64,000 bases of DNA from Cordylochernes scorpioides (GCA_030710605.1 CP092870.1:95114941-95178940); one strand, 5' to 3'. Positions 1 through 10,178 are shown, counted from the first letter of the stretch. Notes: generated from the letters alone by a model not told the origin. Made by a program: numbers and translations.

Positions 1-325
1 AGACTGCCTCTTTGGAGAGACAGGTTAAGCTACGATTTTAGGCATCTTCTCAATGGAAGCTCTACTGTATCTACTTTTTCACACTGTTTGGTTTAATAAA
101 TGCCATTTTAATCATTTTGAATGTGTATCAATCCAGTCTATTTTTTGTTTTGATATTTTATAGGCAAAATCACTTCATATCATCACTATAATGTATCTCT
201 AGTATGAATATTCTCTTCAACTAACACCTAACATGTCCCAGGCCTCATCTTCAATATTGTGTGAAACATTTGTTTTCTCAAAAGCCAGACATATCTAATA
301 AACTTGTTCATCCTATATATAGCAG

Positions 326-489
326 TGTTCCCACAGATACACGCCGTGTACATGTCTCACTCGGTGCCGCAGGTCCCCCCTAAGCCCCAACCAGATCCGG
401 CTCCATCAAATCCAGAATCTGCAGCTCCGCCTAGCGGACCACCACCCTATCCTCGGCAGGTACAGCCCGGCACCGCCCGCTCAACTACG
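326..489 (+). CDS. candidate internal exon, proline-rich, copy 1
   Basis: A GC-rich island follows an acceptor-like TATATATAGCAG ending at 325 (a second AG ends at 336). It reads in one frame as a Pro/Ser-rich segment containing HSVPQVPPKPQPDPAP and PPSGPPPYPRQ. Possible donors are GTACAG after 459 and GTAGGT at 490. Relative to copy 2 this copy lacks one C in the GCCCGC stretch, which shifts the frame if the distal donor is used. The product is not recognised; proline-rich linkers occur in many signalling and transcription proteins. Confidence 0.45.
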
Positions 490-1313
490 GTAGGTTCCCG
501 GTGATCCTAAACTGACCTATTTGGTATTGCAATACGTTGAGTAACACGGTTTTTTTTTATTATAATATACTTATAGGGCACCTATAAATATGAAATTTGG
601 TAAACATGTTCAAACCTGATGACAATGCTAGCTGACCAAATTTAGACTGGGTTGTCAGGTTTGCCAAATACGGACAAATTTCCAAATTTCCTTTCAAATT
701 TTGTATATTTAATTTTAATATGCTTCCACACCGTATAGAATAATGAAACTCACAATACTCGCTCAGTTCAATTAATAATTGACATATAGACAGACATACA
801 TTCATTTTTATATATAGAGATTAGCAGTAATTAAACGTAACAGTAAGAAAATGTTGATTTTAATATATGTAAATAGAGTCTCTTAAGAAAGACCACCTAA
901 AAACATGACTCAACTTGTTTCTCTTGTAGGTGGTCTCTCATTGGATATTCTAATTGATATTAAAGAATCTCTAATAGACCTTTAATAAGAGACTGCCTCT
1001 TGGAGAGACAGGTTAAGCTACGATTTTAGGCATCTTCTCAATGGAAGCTCTACTGTATCTACTTTTTCACACTGTTTGGTTTAATAAATGCCATTTTAAT
1101 CATTTTGAATGTGTATCAATCCAGTCTATTTTTTGTTTTGATATTTTATAGGCAAAATCACTTCATATCATCACTATAATGTATCTCTAGTATGGATATT
1201 CTCTTCAACTAACACCTATCATGTCCCAGGCCTCATCTTCAATATTGTGTGAAACATTTGTTTTCTCAAAAGCCAGACATATCTAATAAACTTGTTCATC
1301 CTATATATAGCAG

Positions 1314-1478
1314 TGTTCCCACAGATACACGCCGTGTACATGTCTCACTCGGTGCCGCAGGTCCCCACGACGCCCCAACCAGCTACGGCTCCATCAAATC
1401 CAGAATCTGCAGCTCCGCCTAGCGGACCACCACCCTGCCCTCGGCAGGTACAGCCCGGCACCGCCCCGCTCAACTCCG
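1314..1478 (+). CDS. candidate internal exon, proline-rich, copy 2
   Basis: This is the second-unit counterpart of the block at 326. It has the same acceptor (CAG ending at 1313) and donors (after 1447, or GTAGGT at 1479). The frame stays open through both donors and reads VPTTPQPATAP, then PPSGPPPCPRQ, QVQPGTAPLNSG. Changes against copy 1 include several amino acid replacements (KPQPDP to TPQPAT, Y to C), so the copies have diverged in coding sequence. No homologue recognised. Confidence 0.45.
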
Positions 1479-2245
1479 GTAGGTTCCCGGTGATCCTAAA
1501 CTGACCTATTTGGTATTGCAATACATTGAGTTTCACGGTTTTTTTTTTTTCTTTTTTATCGTGAAGATAATTTATTATAATATACTTATAGGGCACCTAT
1601 AAATATGAAATTTGGTAAACATGTTCAAACCTGATGACAATGCTAGCTGACCAAATTTAGACTGGGTTGTCAGGTTTGCCAAATACGGACAAATTTCCAA
1701 ATTTCCTTTCAAATTTTGTATATTTAATTTTAATATGCTTCCACACCGTATAGAATAATGAAACTCACAATACTCGCTCAGTTCAATTAATAATTGACAT
1801 ATAGACAGACATACATTCATTTTTATATATAGAGATTAGCAGTAATTAAACGTAACAGTAAGAAAATGTTGATTTTAATATATGTAAATAGAGTCTCTTA
1901 AGAAAGACCACCTAAAAACATGACTCAACTTGTTTCTCTTGTAGGTGGTCTCTCATTGGAGATTCTAATTGATATTAAAGAATCTCTAATAGACCTTTAA
2001 TAAGAGACTGCCTCTTGGAGAGACAGGTTAAGCTACGATTTTAGGCATCCTCTCAATGGAAGCTCTACTGTATCTACTTTTTCACACTGTTTGGTTTAAT
2101 AAATGCCATTTTAATCATTTTGAATGTGTATCAATCCAGTCTATTTTTTGTTTTGATATTTTATAGGCAAAATCAATTCATTTCAATTCATAGGGAATTC
2201 TTAACATTTTTTTTTTGTCTTCATTCAGCTTACTTTCTATTATAC

Positions 2246-2335
2246 AGTAAAACCCCTCTATAGTGAACCCCAATGGGACAGAGCTTTTGGTTCACTATAG
2301 CCACGGTTCACTATAGCCACGGTTTGGCTATATTT
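2246..2335. mobile_element. MITE-like end (CAGTAAAACCCCTCTATAG family)
   Basis: CAGTAAAACCCCTCTATAG is followed by reiterated GGTTCACTATAGCCACGG words. The same family is complete at 27262-27431 and 27996-28143. Only one end is clear here. Confidence 0.5.
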
Positions 2336-2779
2336 TTTTACTTTTCAAAAATTTTAGACCGTATAATTAAAAAACAGCAATACCCACAAGAAGAGGCTGC
2401 CTCTTAATAGTGGTCACTTTATTTTAATTCCCTTAATTGACTAATTTCCTTATATTAATACTGAATAATAATAGAAATCATTAGATAATAGGTTCTTCTT
2501 ATGATTAACATACATGTACCTCTATGTCTAAGTTAAAAATCAAGACAAATCCTCGGCCGCAACAAACCTGAAATACGATGTATCTTAAACAAAACAAAAT
2601 TTGATATTTATAAATATTTTATAGAAAGAGATTTTGTACCCCCTCCCTCGCTGGCCACTAATCTGTAACCGACTCTCTGCTCAATAAAGATCGTTTTGTC
2701 GCGTAAAAATTCAAATAAATAAATAGTGTGTGATGTTTCAGTAACAGCGTTGTTACCATCATGGATTCAGTACTTTTGT

Positions 2780-2813
2780 CTGAAGATGGTAACAGCGCTG
2801 TTACCGAAACGTC
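2780..2813 (+). ncRNA. hammerhead-like hairpin
   Basis: CTGAAGA (fits CUGANGA), one extra T, a perfect GGTAACA...TGTTACC helix, then GAAACGTC. This is the order of hammerhead core boxes with one extra nucleotide before stem II. Stem I is short (GT with AC). A degenerate opposite-strand counterpart lies at 2730-2760, so the element is an inverted pair. Activity is unproven. Confidence 0.4.
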
Positions 2814-2915
2814 ACGCCCTATTTATTTATTTGGAATTGGTCTTATTACCTTGTGTTTTTAAAATCTATAATCCAAATTGTGCTTTATCATAGATTTGGG
2901 GTGTTATTTACCTTG

Positions 2916-3068
2916 AGTAGAACAACCTCCCTGTAAAGGACAACACCCTAGTTGTGCAGAGTCAAAGTGTGTCCTCTTACCGGAAAGCTGCCTATTAGTA
3001 AAAAATGGTCATTTTGGCGATGCAAGCTGTCCTTTATAGTGAGCTCTCATGGAGGTTGTTCTACTGTT
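2916..3068. mobile_element. MITE, TIR AGTAGAACAACCTCC
   Basis: The ends AGTAGAACAACCTCC and GGAGGTTGTTCTACT are inverted repeats. The interior carries AAAGGACA words, shared with 14839-15021, 52732-52905 and 57407-57586. It looks like a small non-autonomous Tc1/mariner or pogo-type element. Confidence 0.7.
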
Positions 3069-3185
3069 CTTCTCTTTAAAAAAAACTTTCTATGATTCAC
3101 CCTCAACACACCTTGTTCTCATGGCCTCTCCATTCATGAACCTGTCATCACCCATCTTTCCATTCAGTACATTCAGTACTTTTGT

Positions 3186-3219
3186 CTGAAGATGGTAACA
3201 ACGCTGTTACCGAAACGTC
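3186..3219 (+). ncRNA. hammerhead-like hairpin
   Basis: Second example of the CTGAAGA, T, GGTAACA/TGTTACC helix, GAAACGTC arrangement. Flanking bases TGT and ACA can form a 3-bp stem I. It is followed by ATTTATTTATTTGG, as at 2813. Confidence 0.4.
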
Positions 3220-3831
3220 ACATACTATTTATTTATTTGGATTTGGTCTTATTACCTTGTGTTTATAATCTATAATCCAAATTGTACCTTATCATTCTTG
3301 TAAGCCATGTTCATCTATTTTGTAAAGAGAGGGACAAGTTAGACTTTGATTTATATAAAAAAGAGAATATATTTAGGATTTTTTTTTTTCAGCTTGTTAA
3401 AAGGCAGCTTTCTTTTATTATTATTTTTTTTTTTTTTCAATAGTAGCAGCTTGGATTTGTATATAGCTAAATATATATTTAAAGCTGCTTTCTTTTATTG
3501 TATTATTGTATATTGTGGGTTTTCTCTATATATATATAAATAGGTAGGACTTTAGAATAATTATTATTTTTTTGTATATTTTGGTAGACTTGGAATGAAT
3601 CAGGGGTTTGTTATTTTTCATTAAAAGTCATCTGTTTTTGTCACTATATGTAAAATAATCTTGCATTATGTCATCTTCAATACAAAGATAGGAACATCAT
3701 CAAAAGTACTAAATCGTGAGACAAAGAGTTTTTTTTTTGTAAGTTTTTTATTATTTTAAAAAATTAAGCAGAGCTTTCACCCTGTCCTTCTACAGGAGTA
3801 AAAATGTATATAAGGATAATTTTTATTTTTT

Positions 3832-4140
3832 GCTTATCCCTAATACTCGTGGTACAGGCCATGATAATCATGGTGGGTAGAAGTAGGCGACTAGCTTTTA
3901 CTCTAAGTGCATCACATGTCTACACATGTGAAAAGTAGTTGGACTTTGCACTCACAAATGTGCCAGAGCCCTGTTTGGTTACTTATACTCGCTGGTGGAG
4001 TTGGACTTTTGCAAGAATCAGGGGCCATTGGAGCATTTTTTTTTTTTTTCAAATCAGAAAAAAGTTCCCAATGCAAGAATTGAACCTGAGTCGTAGTGGT
4101 TGAGAACCAACAGTTTAGACCATCCTTCCACCAAGGATAA
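3832..4140 (-). mobile_element. tRNA-derived SINE (family 1), diverged
   Basis: The tail GCTTATCCCTAATAC is on the left and the tRNA-like head on the right. The B-box region is mutated (TTGAACCTGAG). Better copies (59617-59928) show GGGGGTCGGTGGAAGGATGG, an A-box-like region and a perfect GGTTCGATTCC B box. Confidence 0.8.
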
Positions 4141-4339
4141 GCAATAAGAATATGAAAAAATTTTTACAAGAAACTCTCTTTGCCTCAAGATTTTGTACTT
4201 CTGATAATATACTGTTCCCCAGGTGGTGATCCAACTTATGATAACATCATTTGACCATCAAGTAAGATAAACTTTCCATGAATTAGAAGCTGTGTATAGA
4301 AGTTTTCCTAGAACCAAATACTGGTTGGTATAGAGAAGA

Positions 4340-4600
4340 AGAGAGATTGAAACTACTTTTATTTCAATGTCCATATAAGATTATATAAGGTTAAATACAG
4401 AATAAATATGATTATATAATGATAAATATATGAATAAATAGATATAAATATATATAAAGTAATTGATAAATATACATATAATATATACAAGGTCTTCATT
4501 GGTGGCGCCCACAGAAAAAGAGAGAATTCTGCTAGGTGTTCTTTCTCAAAAGGGGAATGGTTTCTCCAACCCCATATATTGTTTTCAATAAAGAGGTTCA
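4340..4600 (-). mobile_element. LINE 3'-end fragment
   Basis: On the minus strand this carries GGTGGGCGCCACCAATGA-like sequence, AT-rich tracts, TTATATGGACATTG and a TTTCAATCTCTCTC terminus. The same 3' end lies on the plus strand at 17640-17930 and 18260-18427. No coding part remains. Confidence 0.55.
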
Positions 4601-5346
4601 TTCTTATCATTAGTAGTAGTGGTAACAATAGGATTTCTCTCTCATCAATACCTATCATTATCATTATTATTATTGTGGTATTCTCCTTTTCTCTCCCTCT
4701 GACCATCAAGAATATGCAAATTTGGCCTGTTTCTCACACACAATTTGCATATTTACGAGGTAGAAATTATGACAGTGACTCCTTTAAAAAAAAATGTTTT
4801 ACTTTTTTAAAAAAGTATTATCCCTAGTATACACATGTAGTACAGGCAGCCATGATAACCTGATATCTCATCATTGGCTATCTCTATATCAGAGATGTCT
4901 GTACTACAGCCATGATGATACAAGCCATTGAGGAAGGCAAAGTCAGACTTTCACCAAAGTGTGCCATGGTACCATGATCAATGAAAGCTGCACCCTTACA
5001 ACCCCATTCCATGAGATCACTCAAGGAGCATGGAATTCATGTAATCTTTACACAAGGGGATGAGAAACAACAACAACATTTACATATAACCCAGGATCGT
5101 AGACCACCAACTACCCAGGAAAGATATATTAAAGAATATAAAGAGAAAAAGTAACATAAAAAATAATAATTTAAAAACATTGAAAGTTTGAATGAGAGAG
5201 AGAGAAAGAGATTTTTAACGACAAAAAACACATATATTTGTAGTTCAATTAGTGGAATGAAATCCAGATGTCGAATTAAGGAAACTCTACTCTTTAAAAT
5301 TGCCGCTTGTTCTAATGAGTCCAACGGTGTTTTATTCCACGTTAAG

Positions 5347-5538
5347 TGAAGAGCAAGGAGCTGAAGACCCTGGAACGGCCCATGTTGGAGAAAGTGAAGG
5401 AACAGAAGTCCCAGCCCCTCCACAAGACCCCCGTCTTCACCCTCCGGGACGTGGCAGAGAAAGTGGGCAACGTGGACAGCGAGGTGAAGTACCTGCTCAA
5501 CAAGGCTCGCACTGCCCCCAAGAAACCAAAGAAAGAAA
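5347..5538 (+). CDS. HYOU1: HYOU1/GRP170-like internal exon, copy 1
   Basis: An open frame in a GC-rich island reads KELKTLERPMLEKVKEQ, HKTPVFTLRDVAEKVG, NVDSEVKYLLNKAR and ends KKPKKE at a strong donor GTGAGT (5539). The DxEVxYLLNKA signature matches the C-terminal region of hypoxia up-regulated protein 1, the ER-lumenal Hsp110/GRP170 chaperone and nucleotide-exchange factor for BiP. The acceptor is ambiguous (AG at 5346 or 5351). The outgoing phase is 1. No neighbouring HYOU1 exon was recognised, so this may be an isolated exon or a fragment. It is duplicated exactly at 11385. Confidence 0.6.
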
Positions 5539-5841
5539 GTGAGTAGTTGTTTCTCCTCTAACTACACTTGCTATAGCATCCTAGTTCTATGTTGTTGTTA
5601 TAACCATGGTTACACACAATTGGGATCTTTGAATTGTGATGTTATAACCAAGTTGATGTTATAAAATTTATTTTTATAAGAAAAGCTTCTATTATACATA
5701 TGTTATATAAAAATTGTATTTAATTTTAAAATTAAAGGTCCCAGATCAAAATACTCTGTCAAGTCTACCACCAGATGTCGCGGTTTTCCCTAATTGTTGT
5801 TGTTTTCTGTTGGCTGGCTCAAATTCTTTTTTTTTTTTTTT

Positions 5842-6139
5842 GCTTATCCCTAGTACACGTGGTACAGGCCACGATAATCATGGTGAGTAGTTAGCGACTG
5901 CTTTTACTGTAAGCGCACCACATGTCTACACGTGTGAAAAGCAGTTCGACTTTGCACTTACAAATGTGCCAGAGCCCCGTTTGGTTACTTGCACTCGCTG
6001 GTGGGGTTGGACTTTTGCAAGAATCGGGGGCCATTGAAGCATTTTTTTTTAACAGAAAAAAGTGTCCAATGCGGGATTCGAACCCGGGTCGTAGTGGTCA
6101 AAAACCAAACGGTTTAACCAGCCTTCCACCGACCCCCCT
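5842..6139 (-). mobile_element. tRNA-derived SINE (family 1), nearly complete
   Basis: Runs from GCTTATCCCTAGTACACG to ACCGACCCCC, with the B box as GGATTCGAACCCGGG in the plus-strand orientation. In the duplicated copy this SINE stops after about 30 bp (11881-11913), so it marks the duplication breakpoint. Confidence 0.9.
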
Positions 6140-6544
6140 GGCTCAAATTCTTTTGTAGATATGTAAATAAGTCTTTCATTTTCTTTATTCTTACACCTTA
6201 AATCAGGCAATACTTTTCTCAATTTATGTTTTAGTGATTGACCTAATAAAAAAATAGTGTAAATATGATGCCTTAATGCGACATTTGGCAGAGCTGACTG
6301 CTATAGGGCGCGTCCCCAGGTGGCAGATAGAGGAACAACCTTCAGATATGAAGCCAGCTGCGAAACAAGCAGAATAACTCTTGACGAATAAGCAGTCGCG
6401 GACCAACAGCAGCATTGTTAGAAGAGGAGTAGACCTCTTTAAAAATCCTGACTTCAACTGACCTGATTAATCAATATCAATTGTAACTATTAAAATTTTC
6501 TCTCAATGTGGGTTTTTTAAAAAATAATATAATAAAATATTATC
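6140..6544. other. non-coding stretch, nothing recognised
   Basis: Mixed AT-rich sequence with one GC-richer patch (6280-6400). Its open frames lack codon structure or recognisable motifs. Confidence 0.5.
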
Positions 6545-6790
6545 TCTACACTAGCAGCCTCAGGTTGATGACAAAGCCACAGCACCAGCTTTGGCAAACT
6601 GAGAATGTCCACCTAGAGACCATGGTTTCAGGCTAATGGCCCTCGTCAGTCTAGGGCGGACTTTAATTCCACGAGATATCCACAAGAGATCTAATGGAAT
6701 CTTCACAATACACCAAAGAGGTTTTTAGCTGGCAAAGTGGCTAGGCCAAATCTATGACCAAACTATAGATAGATGGCGTCTAGATTTGAC
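6545..6790 (-). repeat. dispersed repeat carrying a hammerhead ribozyme
   Basis: About 240 bp shared with 19360-19600. Common words include GACAAAGCCACA, GAAACCATGG and CCACAAGAGAT. It may be the terminal repeat of a Penelope-like or other ribozyme-bearing element; no coding region is attached in either copy. Confidence 0.6.
6612..6655 (-). ncRNA. hammerhead ribozyme candidate, canonical core
   Basis: Read on the minus strand from 6655: stem I strand CCTAGA (6655-6650), CUGACGA core (6649-6643), stem II GGGC-CATTA-GCCT (6642-6630), GAA core (6629-6627), short stem III ACCATGGT (6626-6619), cleavage-site C17 at 6618 (GUC), stem I return TCTAGG (6617-6612). All invariant hammerhead core positions are present and stem I is 6 perfect base pairs. 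The very short stem III resembles the minimal hammerheads known from Penelope-like elements and satellites, which may act as dimers. Confidence 0.7.
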
Positions 6791-6936
6791 GTCTAGTATG
6801 ATGGAAGAGGTTACCTTTGTTTTTATAAAATTATAGTTAAGATAAAGTTATTAAAAAACTTGTTTGTTTGGGGATTTAAAAAAATGGTTGTGAATTATAA
6901 ATATTCTGTATTTCAAGCTGCTGATGTGTGATCCAG

Positions 6937-7023
6937 TCACAAGAGGCCCAGGTCATCTTCCAGTTCTAACATCGAGGAAGGACCTTCAAAACAGGACAGC
7001 AAAAAACACAAAAAACATTCGAG
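6937..7023 (+). CDS. candidate exon, Ser/Lys-rich basic segment
   Basis: Acceptor TGATCCAG ends at 6936 and donor GTAAGT starts at 7024. The 87-nt exon (incoming phase 2, outgoing phase 2) encodes HKRPRSSSSSNIEEG then PSKQDSKKHKKHS, a low-complexity basic/serine segment typical of nuclear proteins. The outgoing phase fits the exon at 16147. It does not fit the HYOU1-like exon at 5347 (outgoing phase 1), so it probably belongs to another gene. Confidence 0.5.
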
Positions 7024-7082
7024 GTAAGTCACCATCTTCCTTCTCTATTATATATAACTAGCCGAGTGACCCGGGCAATCTC

Positions 7083-7369
7083 ACATGTGTCTTAATCAAA
7101 TGCAATAACAAGCAGAAAAATCACAACCTGAGTATTTTCAAAACAAATTTTTAATATATTCCTGTTTGTGGCAAGTGTAACCTACATGTACTGAATCGTT
7201 CTAGTTTTAGATAAATCGATATAAAACATTTTATTGATTCACTTTTTAAATGGAAGTGGGTAGAGAGTAAACACCGTCGACAACCACATTCAAAGATCGA
7301 TTTTGAATATTTGAAAATACTCAGGTTGTGAGTTTTCTGCTTGTTATTGCATTTGATTAAGACACATGT
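7083..7369. repeat. foldback element, ~59-bp inverted arms
   Basis: 7083-7141 and 7311-7369 are near-perfect inverted repeats (CATGTGTCTTAATCAAATGC against GCATTTGATTAAGACACATG) around a 170-bp loop. The left side is preceded by GCCGAGTGACCCGGGC, a dispersed word also seen near 17909. Confidence 0.8.
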
Positions 7370-7519
7370 CATATTAAAGGAAGCCAGGAAGTTGAACTAA
7401 AGGAAATTTCAAATGTCAGCAATTAATGCTTTGGGAAAATTCAAGATAATCCAACAAAAGTCAAGGAAAGGTCAAAATAGGTAGACAAAGTGATCTAAAC
7501 CATTGATTATCTACCTGTA

Positions 7520-8180
7520 CGAATCGGGATCGAATCCCGCTTTGGGCATTTTTATCTAATTTTTAAAAAAATGCTCCAATGGCCCCCAAATCTTGCAATA
7601 GTCCAACCCCACCAGCGAGTGTAAGTAACCATACGGGGATCTAGCATATTTGTAAGTGCAAAGTCGAACTGCTTTACACATGTGTAGACATGTGGTGCAT
7701 TTACAGTAAAAGCAGTCGCCAACTTCTACCAAACATGATTATCATGGCCTGTACCACGTGTACTAGGGATAATAATAATTTTAAAAATATACAATCAAAG
7801 ATCGAATCCCGTTTTGATTACTTTTTTTTTCTACTTCACTGACCCCCGATATTTGCACATGTCCTCCTGTGATTGCAAGTAACCAAAACTGGTCTATGAC
7901 ATCTTATAAATGATAAAATTGAACCGCTTTCTACATGTGTATGCGGTGTACTTAGAGTAGAAGGCTAACTATCCATTATGATTTTTTATTATCCCTAGTA
8001 AACGTGGTACACGCCATGATAATCATGGTGGGTAGAAGTTGTTGATTGCTTTTACTGTAAGTGCACTACATGTCTACATATGTGAAAAGCTGTAAGTGCA
8101 CCGCATATCTACACATGTGAAAAGCAGTTCGACTTTTGCACTTACAAATGTGCCAGAGTCCCGTTTGGGTTTACTCGCAA
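7520..8180. mobile_element. cluster of three degraded family-1 SINEs
   Basis: 7520-7770 is a plus-orientation copy with decayed head (GGGATCGAATCCCG). 7791-7985 is a second plus copy, heavily mutated. 7986-8180 is a minus copy with an internal duplication of its TGTAAGTGCACC...TGTGAAAAGC segment. Confidence 0.75.
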
Positions 8181-8229
8181 TACCCATAATGGTAATCATG
8201 CAATACATTTCATATATATATATATATAT

Positions 8230-8408
8230 ACTGTTAAACCTGTCTATAGTGCCCCCTCTTGGGACTCACCAAAATAGAGTGCTATAGAGAGGGGGTGCTA
8301 TAGACAGGTTACTTTTAATGTAAATCGCATCTTACTACGTATTTAAAATCGGGCGCTATAGAGAGGGAGGCGCTATTTAGAGGGGACGCTATAGACAGGT
8401 TTAACTGT
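8230..8408. mobile_element. MITE, TIR ACTGTTAAACCTGTCTATAG
   Basis: The ends ACTGTTAAACCTGTCTATAG and CTATAGACAGGTTTAACTGT are inverted repeats, and GCTATAGAGAGGG words repeat inside. It is flanked by TA-rich sequence. Likely a non-autonomous Tc1/mariner-type element. Confidence 0.8.
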
Positions 8409-8821
8409 ATATATAAAAGATAATTCAGTAAGGGAAGAGTTTTCTTTTCTTCCCTCAGCGAATTATCTTTTATTTATAATTATACCGAAAGGGATTATAA
8501 TATTAACAAGTTATTTGCATATACAATTTGGATTATAGATTTAAAAAAAAACAAAAGGTAATGAGACCAAATTCAAGTCCTGCCGATTTTATCCTCGGCC
8601 GCAACAAACCTGAAATACGATGTATCTTAAACAAAACAAAATTTGATATTTATAAATATTTTATAGAAAGAGATTTTGTACCCCCTCCCTCGCTGGCCAC
8701 TAATCTGTTACCGACTCTCTGCTCAATAAAGATCGTTTTGTCGCGTAAAAATTCAAATAAATAAATAGTGTGTGATGTTTCAGTAACAGCGTTGTTACCA
8801 TCATGGATTCAGTACTTTTGT

Positions 8822-8855
8822 CTGAAGATGGTAACAGCGCTGTTACCGAAACGTC
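8822..8855 (+). ncRNA. hammerhead-like hairpin (duplicate of 2780)
   Basis: Identical core arrangement to 2780-2813: CTGAAGA, T, GGTAACA/TGTTACC helix, GAAACGTC. Confidence 0.4.
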
Positions 8856-8957
8856 ACGCCCTATTTATTTATTTGGAATTGGTCTTATTACCTTGTGTTT
8901 TTAAAATCTATAATCCAAATTGTGCTTTATCATAGATTTGGGGTGTTATTTACCTTG

Positions 8958-9110
8958 AGTAGAACAACCTCCCTGTAAAGGACAACACCCTAGTTGTGCA
9001 GAGTCAAAGTGTGTCCTCTTACCGGAAAGCTGCCTATTAGTAAAAAATGGTCATTTTGGCGATGCAAGCTGTCCTTTATAGTGAGCTCTCATGGAGGTTG
9101 TTCTACTGTT
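8958..9110. mobile_element. MITE (duplicate of 2916)
   Basis: Same TIRs and interior as 2916-3068. Confidence 0.7.
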
Positions 9111-9227
9111 CTTCTCTTTAAAAAAAACTTTCTATGATTCACCCTCAACACACCTTGTTCTCATGGCCTCTCCATTCATGAACCTGTCATCACCCATCTT
9201 TCCATTCAGTACATTCAGTACTTTTGT

Positions 9228-9261
9228 CTGAAGATGGTAACAACGCTGTTACCGAAACGTC
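9228..9261 (+). ncRNA. hammerhead-like hairpin (duplicate of 3186)
   Basis: Same as 3186-3219, with TGT and ACA available for a 3-bp stem I. Confidence 0.4.
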
Positions 9262-9869
9262 ACATACTATTTATTTATTTGGATTTGGTCTTATTACCTT
9301 GTGTTTATAATCTATAATCCAAATTGTACCTTATCATTCTTGTAAGCCATGTTCATCTATTTTGTAAAGAGAGGGACAGTTAGACTTTGATTTATATAAA
9401 AAAGAGAATATATTTAGGATTTTTTTTTTCAGCTTGTTAAAAGGCAGCTTTCTTTTATTATTATTATTATTTTTTTTCAATAGTAGCAGCTTGGATTTGT
9501 ATATAGCTAAATATATATTTAAAGCTGCTTTCTTTTATTGTATTATTGTATATTGTGGGTTTTCTCTATATATATATAAATAGGTAGGACTTTAGAATAA
9601 TTATTATTTTTTTGTATATTTTGGTAGACTTGGAATGAATCAGGGGTTTGTTATTTTTCATTAAAAGTCATCTGTTTTTGTCACTATGTAAAATAATCTT
9701 GCATTATGTCATCTTCAATACAAAGATAGGAACATCATCAAAAGTACTAAATCGTGAGACAAAGAGTTTTTTTTTGTAAGTTTTTTATTATTTTAAAAAA
9801 TTAAGCAGAGCTTTCACCCTGTCCTTCTACAGGAGTAAAAATGTATATAAGGATAATTTTTATTTTTTG

Positions 9870-10178
9870 CTTATCCCTAATACTCGTGGTACAGGCCATG
9901 ATAATCATGGTGGGTAGAAGTAGGCGACTAGCTTTTACTGTAAGTGCATCACATGTCTACACATGTGAAAAGTAGTTGGACTTTGCACTCACAAATGTGC
10001 CAGAGCCCTGTTTGGTTACTTATACTCGCTGGTGGAGTTGGACTTTTGCAAGAATCAGGGGCCATTGGAGCATTTTTTTTTTTTTTTCAAATCAGAAAAA
10101 AGTTCCCAATGCAAGAATTGAACCTGAGTCGTAGTGGTTGAGAACCAACAGTTTAGACCATCCTTCCACCAAGGATAA
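9870..10178 (-). mobile_element. tRNA-derived SINE (duplicate of 3832)
   Basis: Same diverged family-1 copy as at 3832, with one CTCTAAG/CTGTAAG difference. Confidence 0.8.

Larger units (their letters stand above)
1..2176. repeat. tandem repeat, ~1.0-kb units, two and a fraction copies
   Basis: Units start at 1, 990 and 2005, each opening with AGACTGCCTC. The second unit is about 1015 bp; the first is shorter because it lacks a short T-rich stretch near 550; the third breaks off near 2174. The units are nearly identical apart from scattered substitutions. Each complete unit contains a GC-rich exon-like block in AT-rich surroundings, so this is probably an exon-containing tandem duplication. 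An assembly artefact is possible. Confidence 0.9.
2550..5873. repeat. 3.3-kb segmental duplication, copy 1
   Basis: The segment from CCTCGGCCGCAACAAACC to the SINE words GGTACAGGCCACG recurs at 8592-11913 at an offset of 6038-6042 bp. Differences seen by eye are a few single bases and run-length changes in T or TTA tracts. The right breakpoint falls 30 bp into a SINE that is complete only in this copy; the left breakpoint falls in a dispersed repeat. Confidence 0.95.

Noticed and set aside
560-805. 81-codon minus-strand ORF repeated at 1575-1820
   Set aside because: Repetition comes from the tandem 1-kb unit; the sequence is AT-rich with no coding signature.
4359-4709. 116-codon minus-strand ORF rich in Ile/Leu/Tyr, repeated at 10397
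   Set aside because: It translates an AT-rich LINE 3' UTR; apparent hydrophobic segments come from base composition.
8096-8287. Recurrent small ORF reading STHVKSSSTLHLQMCQSPVW, seen here and at 5922, 9944, 20476, 21302, 24373 and 59637
   Set aside because: It is the translation of the family-1 SINE body; its recurrence follows the repeat and gives no evidence of a protein.
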